Below, piece after piece: positions 30,260 through 37,047 of a stretch of 37,910 nt of DNA; positions within the stretch are counted from its first letter, which is position 1, and each line of letters begins with the position of its first letter. The DNA lies in assembly GCF_002870125.1 (NCBI RefSeq), contig NZ_PNEO01000028.1, positions 1-37,910 of the forward strand, in the 5' to 3' direction. Both the position numbers and the translations under genes were made by a program. The DNA comes from Burkholderia sp. WAC0059 (GTDB taxonomy: Bacteria; Pseudomonadota; Gammaproteobacteria; Burkholderiales; Burkholderiaceae). Below the pieces are notes generated by a model. It was given only the letters and a program-made list of their open reading frames with translations. It was not told the DNA's origin and made no database searches.

Positions 30260-31401
30260 TCTGGCTGCGTAATGCTCCTGTTGCTCCCGGTTCCGCCGAC
30301 GGCGCGCCGCTGCGCGACGTCGGGCTGGAGGACGGCGACGTGCTGCGCCGCGAGGACTACGCGACGGCCGTCGGGATCGACGAGGCCTACGACGAGGCGA
30401 GCCGCCAGTGCGGCGAGGCGCTCGAGCAAGCGCGGCGCGAGGCCGAGGCCATCGTCACGCAGGCGCGGGAAACGGCCGCCGCGCTGCGTGCCGCCGCGCA
30501 GGAGGAATACGAAGGCGCGGCCGCGCGCGGCTACGAGGACGGCGAGCAGCGCGCCGTCGCCGACTGGCAGCAGCGCTGCGCGCAGCTCGCCGCGGACCAG
30601 CGCACGCTCCAGTTGAAGATGCGCAGGCGTCTGGCCGAACTCGTCATGGCCGCGGTCGAGCAGATCGTCGGGGCGGGCGATCCGGCTGCGCTGTTCGCGC
30701 AGGCCGTCCCGGCGGTCGAGCGAATAATCGAGGGCAGCAGCGGCCTGACCGTGCGGGTCCATCCCGCCGAGCACGCGGCGGCGTCGCGGGAATTCGGCCG
30801 CTGCGCGGCGGAGTGGCTCGAGCGCGGCCGGCCCGTGCGGCTTGCCGTCGTGGCCGACAAGTCGGTGGCGCGCGGCACCTGCCTGTGCGAATCGGATCTC
30901 GGGACGCTCGACGCGAGCCTCGCCACCCAGCTCGCCGCGATGCGCGTGGCCGTGGACCGGGCGATGGGGCGCATGGACGAGGTCTGGATGACCGGGGGCG
31001 ACGGGCAAGCCGGCGACGGTGGCGAATCCGACGGGTTCGAGCCGCGCGACGCGTCGCCGGACGCGTTCGACGGGGACGCCGACGAAGCGGCCGCCGGGCT
31101 CGACGGATACGACGACGAAGCCGGCGACGAAGCCGATGAAGGCGGCGAGTACGCGTTCGCCGGACACGAAGAACGCGAGCGGCTCGACGGCGAGCCGGAC
31201 GAAGACGGAGCGGCTGAATCCGGCGCGTCTGCCGGGTTCGCCGGCCGCTGCGACGGCGAGATCGGCGAACCCGACGAACCCGGTGAGGCGGGGCCGGACG
31301 ACGGCCGGCGGACGGCGCCGGGTGCGGCCGGGTTGGCCGACGCGGCGGCGCCCATGGCGAACGACCTGTTCCCGCAGGAATTGCACGAGGCCCGCTCATG
31401 A
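30253..31401 (+). CDS. hrpB5: HrpB5, SctL ATPase stator, with a long acidic tail
   Basis: HrpB5/SctL links the ATPase to the sorting platform. Residues 1-245 look like a normal SctL: N-terminal MVIWLRNAPVAPGS, an Ala/Glu/Arg-rich coiled coil (about 42-125), and the C-terminal globular part with LAELVMAAVEQIVG and VHPAEHAAASREF, ending around ASLATQLAAMRVAVDRAMGR. Typical SctL proteins end here (about 210-250 residues). In this gene about 137 more residues follow, crowded with Asp, Glu and Gly and apparently disordered. The frame is then closed by a stop that overlaps the hrcN ATG by 4 bp, so the extension is translated in the normal operon context. The role of the tail is unknown. Confidence 0.88.
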   Translation: MVIWLRNAPVAPGSADGAPLRDVGLEDGDVLRREDYATAVGIDEAYDEASRQCGEALEQARREAEAIVTQARETAAALRAAAQEEYEGAAARGYEDGEQRAVADWQQRCAQLAADQRTLQLKMRRRLAELVMAAVEQIVGAGDPAALFAQAVPAVERIIEGSSGLTVRVHPAEHAAASREFGRCAAEWLERGRPVRLAVVADKSVARGTCLCESDLGTLDASLATQLAAMRVAVDRAMGRMDEVWMTGGDGQAGDGGESDGFEPRDASPDAFDGDADEAAAGLDGYDDEAGDEADEGGEYAFAGHEERERLDGEPDEDGAAESGASAGFAGRCDGEIGEPDEPGEAGPDDGRRTAPGAAGLADAAAPMANDLFPQELHEARS

Positions 31402-32786
31402 GCACCGCCATGGAAACGGACGACGGCCTCGATTTCGGCCCGGATCTCGACAGCGCCGGCACCTGGCGCGATCTCTCCAGCTTCTCGAACGCGCTCGAAA
31501 GCGAGCTGCGCACGGCGCCGCGCGTGACGGTGCGCGGCAAGGTGCAGGAAGTGATCGGCACGCTCATCCGGGCCGCCGGGCTCGACGCGCAGCTCGGCGA
31601 GCTCTGCGAGTTGCGCACGCCCGAGGGCCGGCTGCTGCAATACGCCGAAGTCGTGGGCTTCTCGCGCGAGTTCGCGCTGCTCTCGCCGTTCGGCCAGATG
31701 ACGAACCTCTCGCGCAACACCCAGGTGATCGGGCTGCAGCGGCCGCTGTCGGTGAAGGTCGGCGACGGACTGCTCGGGCGCGTCATCGACAGCCTCGGCG
31801 AGCCGATCGACGGCCTCGGGCCGATCGACTGCGACGTCTACCGGCCGATTTTCGCGGACCCGCCCAACCCGATGAGCCGCCCGCTGCTCGACACGCCGAT
31901 GCTGACCGGCGTGCGCGTCGTCGACGGCATGATGACGCTCGGCGAGGGCCAGCGCATGGGCATCTTCGCGCCGGCCGGGGTCGGCAAAAGTACGCTGATG
32001 GGCATGTTCGCGCGCGGCGCGCAGTGCGACATCAACGTGATCGCGCTGATCGGCGAGCGCGGGCGCGAAGTGCGCGAATTCGTCGAGCAGATTCTCGGGC
32101 CGGAGGGCATGGCGCGCTCGGTCGTCGTCTGCGCGACCTCGGACCGCTCGGCGATCGAGCGCGCCAAGGCGGCCTACGTGGCGACCTCGGTCGCCGAATA
32201 CTTCCGCGATCGCGGCCAGCGCGTGCTGCTGATGATGGATTCGCTCACGCGCTTCGCGCGCGCGCAGCGCGAGATCGGCCTCGCGATGGGCGAGCCGCCG
32301 ACGCGGCGCGGCTTTCCGCCGTCGATCTTCGCCGAGCTGCCGCGCCTGCTCGAGCGCACCGGGCTCTCGGAGCACGGCTCGATCACGGCGCTCTACACCG
32401 TGCTCGCCGAGGACGAATCGTCGGGCGACCCGGTCGCCGAGGAAGTGCGCGGCATTCTGGACGGCCACATGATCCTCTCGCGCGAGATCGCCGCGCAGAA
32501 CCGCTATCCGGCCATCGACGTGCTCGCGAGCCTCTCGCGCGTGATGCCGCAGGTCACGTCGCGCGAGCACGTGGACATGGCGGGCCATCTGCGCCGCCTG
32601 CTCGCGCGGCACAAGGAGATCGAGGTGCTGCTGCAGGTGGGCGAATACCAGCCGGGCAGCGACCCGCTCGCCGACGAGGCGATCCGCAAGATCGACGCCA
32701 TCCGCGCGTTTCTCGGCCAGCGCACCGACGCGTTCGTCGACGGCAACGAGACGCTCGCGCAGATGCAGGCCATCGTGAATTCGTAA
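31398..32786 (+). CDS. hrcN: SctN/HrcN T3SS ATPase
   Basis: HrcN is the hexameric ATPase that strips chaperones and unfolds substrates. The protein has 462 residues. The Walker A loop GPAGVGKST-type sequence (APAGVGKSTLMGMFARG) is at about residues 188-204. The Walker B region LLMMDSLTRFARAQREIGLA is near residue 276, followed by GEPPTRRGFPPSIFAELPRL and the GSITALYTVLAEDE segment near 330. All are hallmarks of the SctN/FliI family. The ATG overlaps the hrpB5 stop; hrpB7 follows after 13 bp. Confidence 0.98.
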   Translation: MSTAMETDDGLDFGPDLDSAGTWRDLSSFSNALESELRTAPRVTVRGKVQEVIGTLIRAAGLDAQLGELCELRTPEGRLLQYAEVVGFSREFALLSPFGQMTNLSRNTQVIGLQRPLSVKVGDGLLGRVIDSLGEPIDGLGPIDCDVYRPIFADPPNPMSRPLLDTPMLTGVRVVDGMMTLGEGQRMGIFAPAGVGKSTLMGMFARGAQCDINVIALIGERGREVREFVEQILGPEGMARSVVVCATSDRSAIERAKAAYVATSVAEYFRDRGQRVLLMMDSLTRFARAQREIGLAMGEPPTRRGFPPSIFAELPRLLERTGLSEHGSITALYTVLAEDESSGDPVAEEVRGILDGHMILSREIAAQNRYPAIDVLASLSRVMPQVTSREHVDMAGHLRRLLARHKEIEVLLQVGEYQPGSDPLADEAIRKIDAIRAFLGQRTDAFVDGNETLAQMQAIVNS

Positions 32787-32799
32787 GGAACCGCAGCCG

Positions 32800-33324
32800 A
32801 TGAAAGACCGGAGTCTGGAAGCGTTCGGAGTGGTGCTCGCGCGGCGCAGGCGGCTCGACCGCAAGCTGAACGAGTCGCTCTCGGCCCTCAATGCCGAAGA
32901 GGCCGGGCTCGAGGAGCAGGAGACGGCGCGCCGCGCGGAACTTGCAGCGCAGACGGCGAAGCTCGAGGCGCAGGACGCGCGCATCGCCGCGATGCGCACG
33001 GGCGACGTGCCGTTCTCGGTGCGCGAGTTCAACGAATGCCGGCGCTACCGCGACGTGCTCGGCGAGCGCTGCGGCGCGTTCGAGGCGCAATGGCGGCAGG
33101 CGCGCGACGCGCTGGCCGCCAAGCAGGACGAAGTCGCGAAAATGCGCAAGGCCATTCTGGCCAACCAGTCGCGCATCGAGGTCTACGACGGGCGCGTCGT
33201 CATGCTGCGCCGGCTTGCCGAGCAGCGGGCCGACGAAGCGCAGGACGAGGAAGCGGGGGAAAGCCGCCGGCGCGGCGGCGCGCGACTGTTCGGCGCTGGC
33301 GAGAGCCAGCGGAGCCTGCGGTGA
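32800..33324 (+). CDS. hrpB7: HrpB7, SctO-like stalk protein
   Basis: HrpB7/SctO is the coiled-coil stalk between the ATPase and the export gate. The 174-residue protein is almost all charged helix with heptad-like spacing, especially residues 15-70 and 90-150 (Ala/Glu/Arg/Leu-rich). FREF-like and YRDVLGER segments interrupt near residue 75-85. AAGGA precedes the ATG by 10 bp. It lies between hrcN and hrcT, as in every Hrp2 cluster, and overlaps the hrcT start by 4 bp. Sequence conservation in the family is low, so position and coiled-coil character decide. Confidence 0.85.
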   Translation: MKDRSLEAFGVVLARRRRLDRKLNESLSALNAEEAGLEEQETARRAELAAQTAKLEAQDARIAAMRTGDVPFSVREFNECRRYRDVLGERCGAFEAQWRQARDALAAKQDEVAKMRKAILANQSRIEVYDGRVVMLRRLAEQRADEAQDEEAGESRRRGGARLFGAGESQRSLR

Positions 33325-34151
33325 ATGCGCTTTACTCGGGGCTGCCGAATCTCAACCAGATCGTCGTTCAGTACCTGACGCTGCTCGGCCTGTGCAGCAT
33401 CCGCCTGCTCGTCGTGATGATCGTCTTTCCGCCGACCTCGGACAGCGTCATACAGGGCACGACGATCCGCAACGGTCTCGCGGCGATCTGGAGCTCGGTC
33501 GTCGCCTACGGCCAGCAGGCCGTCATGCCCGAAATGCACGGCATGTTTCTCGTCGAGGTGGGCCTGAAGGAGGCCCTGATCGGGCTCGTGATCGGCTATG
33601 CGGCGTCGGCCGTGTTCTGGGCGGCCGAGAGCGCGGGCACCTACATCGACGACCTGACGGGCTACAACAACGTCCAGATGACGAACCCGACCGACGGCCA
33701 GCAGGCCACCCTCACCTCGACGCTGCTCAGCCAGTTCGCCATCGCCGCGTTCTGGCTGCTCGGCGGCATGACGTTCCTGCTCGGCACGATCTACGACTCC
33801 TACCGCTGGTGGCCGCTCGACAGCATGACGCCCGTGCCGTCCGTCGTGATCGAGTCGTTCGTGCTGCACCAGTCCGACTCGCTGATGCAGACGGTGGCCA
33901 AGCTTGCCGCGCCCGTGATGATGGCGCTGCTGCTCGTCGACATCGGCTTCGGGCTGGCCGCGAAGGTCTCGCAGAAGCTCGACGTGACGACGCTGAGCCG
34001 GCCGGTGAAGGGCATGATGACCGTGTTCATGCTGGCGCTGCTCGTCGGCGTGTTCGTCGACCAGGTGCGCGACCAGTTGGCGCTCACGGGGCTGTCGGCC
34101 GAGGCGAGGGCGATGGCGCCCGGCACGGCGAAGTCCGGGCAGACGAAGTGA
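33321..34151 (+). CDS. hrcT: SctT/HrcT export-gate protein
   Basis: HrcT completes the export-gate core with HrcR and HrcS. From the GTG at 33321, overlapping the hrpB7 stop as GTGA, the protein has 276 residues, the length of Xanthomonas HrcT. Around six hydrophobic segments are visible, with LCSIRLLVVMIVFPPTSDSV near residue 25, EVGLKEALIGLVIGYAASAV near residue 80, and LLLVDIGFGLAAKVSQKLDV near residue 210. All are typical of the SctT/FliR family. It ends the conserved operon. In relatives hrcC comes next; here it does not. Confidence 0.96.
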   Translation: MNALYSGLPNLNQIVVQYLTLLGLCSIRLLVVMIVFPPTSDSVIQGTTIRNGLAAIWSSVVAYGQQAVMPEMHGMFLVEVGLKEALIGLVIGYAASAVFWAAESAGTYIDDLTGYNNVQMTNPTDGQQATLTSTLLSQFAIAAFWLLGGMTFLLGTIYDSYRWWPLDSMTPVPSVVIESFVLHQSDSLMQTVAKLAAPVMMALLLVDIGFGLAAKVSQKLDVTTLSRPVKGMMTVFMLALLVGVFVDQVRDQLALTGLSAEARAMAPGTAKSGQTK

Positions 34152-34299
34152 AATTCGAGCAGACGCTCTAAACGCAACCGTAACAGAACTTCTCTTTTTC
34201 GCTCATTCGTTCGCCTCGTTGTGCTGGGGTCCTGGCGGCACTCGATAGACTGGTCTGACTGATTTCCCATTAACCTTAAAACAAGACAGGGCGGTGAAA

Positions 34300-34743
34300 A
34301 TGATGACGAGTTCGCACGACGACGCTTTCGGCCGGTTCAATCTGCTCGACGGGCTGTTGCGCGACGGAGCGTTGTGTCTCGGCTTCTCGGAGCGGGACGC
34401 GGAGCGCTCGGTCGCCGAGCGCTCGGTGGAAGTGGCCGGAGTCAACGTGTCGGTGATCCCGCTGCGCGATGCCGACGAATTCTCCGAGAACGACGTCGTG
34501 CTCGCCGCTCCGCTGCCCGGCGTCGACGCGCACTCGCAGCACGCGATCGAGTTCCTGTTCGAAATCAATCTCGCCAACGCGCTGGCCGGCGGCGGCGCGT
34601 TCGGCCGCGACGCGCAGGGGCAGATCCTGCTGCTCAAGGCGATGCGCACCGAGCAGCTCGACGGCGTGACGCTCGCGGCGCATCTGCAATGGATGGCGGC
34701 GCTCGTCGCCTCGGTGCGCGAGGAGCTGGGGCGGCTGCATTGA
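34300..34743 (+). CDS. Small acidic CesT-like type III chaperone candidate
   Basis: This 147-residue acidic protein has the size and pattern of class I T3SS chaperones: an N-terminal helix (FGRFNLLDGLLRDGALCLGF), beta strands (VSVIPLRDADEFSENDVVLA), a middle helix (AIEFLFEINLANALAGGGAF), a glycine-linked strand turn (GRDAQGQILLLKAM) and a C-terminal helix. ATG at 34300 or the adjacent 34303 is the likely start. It lies 148 bp after hrcT and faces the 527-residue candidate effector gene, which could be its client. No perfect PIP box precedes it; it may be reached by read-through from the hrpB operon. Fold-level similarity is an inference from pattern only. Confidence 0.65.
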   Translation: MMTSSHDDAFGRFNLLDGLLRDGALCLGFSERDAERSVAERSVEVAGVNVSVIPLRDADEFSENDVVLAAPLPGVDAHSQHAIEFLFEINLANALAGGGAFGRDAQGQILLLKAMRTEQLDGVTLAAHLQWMAALVASVREELGRLH

Positions 34744-35143
34744 TTTCGCGCTGAAGGCCTGCGCCGCGCCCCGGGGAGTCGTCGGGCGGGCGGTTCGGCA
34801 GGGGGGCTGGGAACGGGGCGTCGGGTGGTTTTTCCTGCGCCTCGGCACGGGTTTCATGGCCGCCGCGGCGGCCTTCGCCATGCTTATTCGACGATTGATT
34901 GCGTCCCAAGTTTGCCGACCTTCCTGGTCGGCTTTTTTTCGTCCGCGTCGACGACGGACGAGCGTAATGGGCGTACGCGCTGGCCGGATCGGACGGATTG
35001 CTGCGGCAGGGGAAAGGTCGGGAGGCGAAGGAAAGTCGCCGCAGCCCGGCTCTCCTCCCGAGAAGCGAACCGGCGCTGGGCGGTACGACGTCGCGACGGG
35101 GGGGGGGACGGGGCGGATGCCCCGTATCCGTTAGACCGCGGCT
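34744..35143. other. Intergenic region between two convergent genes
   Basis: No gene is supported. It contains a perfect 16-bp palindrome GGCCGCCGCGGCGGCC at 34858-34873, a strong terminator at 34914-34939 and a ten-G run at 35098-35107. A short frame starting at 34857 has no ribosome-binding site and runs through the terminator, so it was not called. Confidence 0.6.
34914..34939 (+). terminator. Strong intrinsic terminator after the chaperone gene
   Basis: GCCGACC pairs exactly with GGTCGGC around a TTCCT loop and is followed by seven T. It faces the plus strand about 170 bp after the chaperone stop and should end the transcript of that gene and any read-through from hrcT. Confidence 0.88.
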
Positions 35144-36727
35144 TCAGGCGACGGTGATCCCGATCGGCTGGGCGCCCATCGTGGCGTCGGGACGATCGAA
35201 TTCGATCGGCGCGCCGCCCGTTTTCAGCACGGGGATTTTGTTTTTGGTCGGCTCGTTTTTGGCGTCGTCCGCGACGGCTTGGGCGGGGTGCTTCTCGTCG
35301 GCCTTCGCCTCGTGTTTTTCGGCCGTCTGCTGCGGCTCTTCGCTTTCCTTGCCCTCGGCCTCGGCGGTTTTCCCGGGCGCGCTGCCGTCGACGCGTTCCG
35401 TTTGCGGCTTCTGCTCGCCGCCGACGGCGGCTGTGTGCTCTTCGACCGGTTCCGCCCCGGGTTCCGGGGCGGCCGGCACGGTTGCCTGCGACGGCTGGTT
35501 GAACGGATCGACCGGATTCTGCTGCCACGGCTGCATGCCGCCGGCCGCCATGGTCGACAGTTGTTGCGACATCTGGTTGTTCGCGAGATCCATGATTTCG
35601 CCGATGTGCGCCGAAGAATTGTTGCCGCCCGGGTGACCGGCGATGGCATTGCCGATGGCTTCCAGGAGCTCGAAGTGCGCCTTCATGAGGATGGCCTGAA
35701 TTTTCTGCGTGAACATCTGCGACTGCAGCTTCATCTGGGCGCTGGTGGCGAGAGCCGGGGTGAGCAGCGCAGGCGCCTGATTTGCGTACGCGGGGGCGGC
35801 CGGTTGTCCAGCATGTCCAGCGTGTCCGGCATGCCAGGGCTGGCCGGATGCGTCCGGCCCGGGCGTTTCGTCCGGTCTTTCCGGCGCGGCAGCATGAGCG
35901 GCAGCCGGTCGCGCCGGAGATTGCTGTGCTTCGTGGGGTTCGTGCGATTCGTGTGCTTCGGCGGCTGCCGTCTGCGACTCGTCCTCGGGCATGGCGGGCA
36001 TGGCGGGCACGGCGTGCATGGGCATGGGCGGCTGCATGTGCTGGAGCGGCACGGGCGGCAGACCTTCCGCGTCGGGCACGAGCGAACTCATCAGGTGTGA
36101 GCGCATCTGGTTGAACGCCTTGTTGACCTTCCCCAGGAGGCCGAAGCCGCCCGAGGTCGAATGGCCGCCGAGCGCATGGACGACGGACTGGTGCATCTCG
36201 TCGAACCGCTGCATCGTGCTCGACTTGACGTTGTTCGCCCAATGATGGAATGCGGTCTGTCCGACGGCCATCGGATGGATTTCGGCCTCGGAGGGCTGGA
36301 GCGCGGCGGCGGTCAGGCGCTTGCCGATCTCCTTGTTGGCTTCGCGTCCGAGCAGCGAGTTGGGATGATTCATCGCGAGTTCCCTGAGCGTCGAACCGGA
36401 AAGTTGGTGCACGGTCTGGCGCACGGTGCCTCGCAGCGGATTGCTCAAGTCGGACAGATTGGCTGTCAGCCGTGCGATGCGCCCCGGTTTGGACGGCTGT
36501 TTGGCATTGTCGGAATTGGGAATGCTGGACCAGCCGCCGGACGGATGCGCCGCGGCCTGTTGCCAGGACTGGAGTTTGCCCAGTTGCGACGGGCCGGACG
36601 ACATTGGGGTCGCCTGCGGGCGCGGGCGTGGCTGCTGCGCCTCGTCGGCGCCGCCGGTGTGTGTCGTCTGCGCATCGGTTTCGACCGGGCGGCTGGACAG
36701 TCCGGACAAATGGTTGGTCGTGGACAT
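35144..36727 (-). CDS. Unrecognised PIP-box-linked protein, candidate type III secreted protein
   Basis: The product has 527 residues and matches no family I can name. Residues 1-65 are rich in Ser, Thr, Gln and Pro with no hydrophobic signal, as in type III secretion signals. Residues 80-215 are helical (LRELAMNHPNSLLGREANKE, FHHWANNVKSSTMQRFDEMH). A Met/Pro/His-rich linker with PAMPAMP and HAGHAGHAG repeats spans about 225-315. A helical block (FTQKIQAILMKAHFELLEAI) follows near residue 340. The last 130 residues are rich in Glu, Lys, Pro and Ala. GGAGA precedes ATG 36727. A PIP box with a -10 element lies upstream, and a chaperone-like gene is convergent. An effector, harpin-like or translocon accessory role is possible; there is no membrane segment, which argues against a pore-forming translocator. 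Confidence 0.75.
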   Translation of the reverse strand: MSTTNHLSGLSSRPVETDAQTTHTGGADEAQQPRPRPQATPMSSGPSQLGKLQSWQQAAAHPSGGWSSIPNSDNAKQPSKPGRIARLTANLSDLSNPLRGTVRQTVHQLSGSTLRELAMNHPNSLLGREANKEIGKRLTAAALQPSEAEIHPMAVGQTAFHHWANNVKSSTMQRFDEMHQSVVHALGGHSTSGGFGLLGKVNKAFNQMRSHLMSSLVPDAEGLPPVPLQHMQPPMPMHAVPAMPAMPEDESQTAAAEAHESHEPHEAQQSPARPAAAHAAAPERPDETPGPDASGQPWHAGHAGHAGQPAAPAYANQAPALLTPALATSAQMKLQSQMFTQKIQAILMKAHFELLEAIGNAIAGHPGGNNSSAHIGEIMDLANNQMSQQLSTMAAGGMQPWQQNPVDPFNQPSQATVPAAPEPGAEPVEEHTAAVGGEQKPQTERVDGSAPGKTAEAEGKESEEPQQTAEKHEAKADEKHPAQAVADDAKNEPTKNKIPVLKTGGAPIEFDRPDATMGAQPIGITVA

Positions 36728-36859
36728 CGCGAATCTCCGTGTATCGGTTCGTGCGCTTCGGCCGGAAACGGCGGACGGCCGAAGCGTCAGTCAGGACGCA
36801 ACGCCTGGGCTCCGACGGCCGCGGGGAGCGTGGCGGGATCGACGCAGGCTTTCATCCGG

Positions 36860-36920
36860 AGCATATCGGGCGGGGCGCGCACCCGGCTCGACCATGCGAA
36901 TTCGGCGCGCGGAAAACGAA
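36860..36920 (-). promoter_or_regulatory. PIP box promoter of the 527-residue protein gene
   Basis: Minus strand 36920-36896 reads TTCGT-N15-TTCGC, within the TTCGB-N15-TTCGB consensus. After 31 nt comes TATGCT (36865-36860), matching YANNNT. The leader to the ATG at 36727 would be about 125 nt, longer than at the core operons. The rest of 36728-37047 shows no gene. Confidence 0.78.
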
Positions 36921-37047
36921 GAGACGGCGCGAAGGCGCGGCGCAGAGATCGCGCGAGGGCGGGAGCGGGACGGCCTCGAAGCGGCTGGGCGGACGGAGGC
37001 CCAACCGCCGGCCGGTTCGGCGCGAAAGGGTAGTCAAAACGGGGCGG

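Noticed and set aside
34152..34299. PIP box for the chaperone gene
   Set aside because: Several TTCG tetramers occur near 34154-34213, but no pair has the required spacing.
34857..35136. Short plus-strand frame after the chaperone gene
   Set aside because: No ribosome-binding site, and it runs through the strong terminator at 34914-34939.
37003..37017. Inverted repeat AACCG-CCGGC-CGGTT after the pilV-like stop, as a terminator
   Set aside because: Short stem and no T-run on the minus strand.
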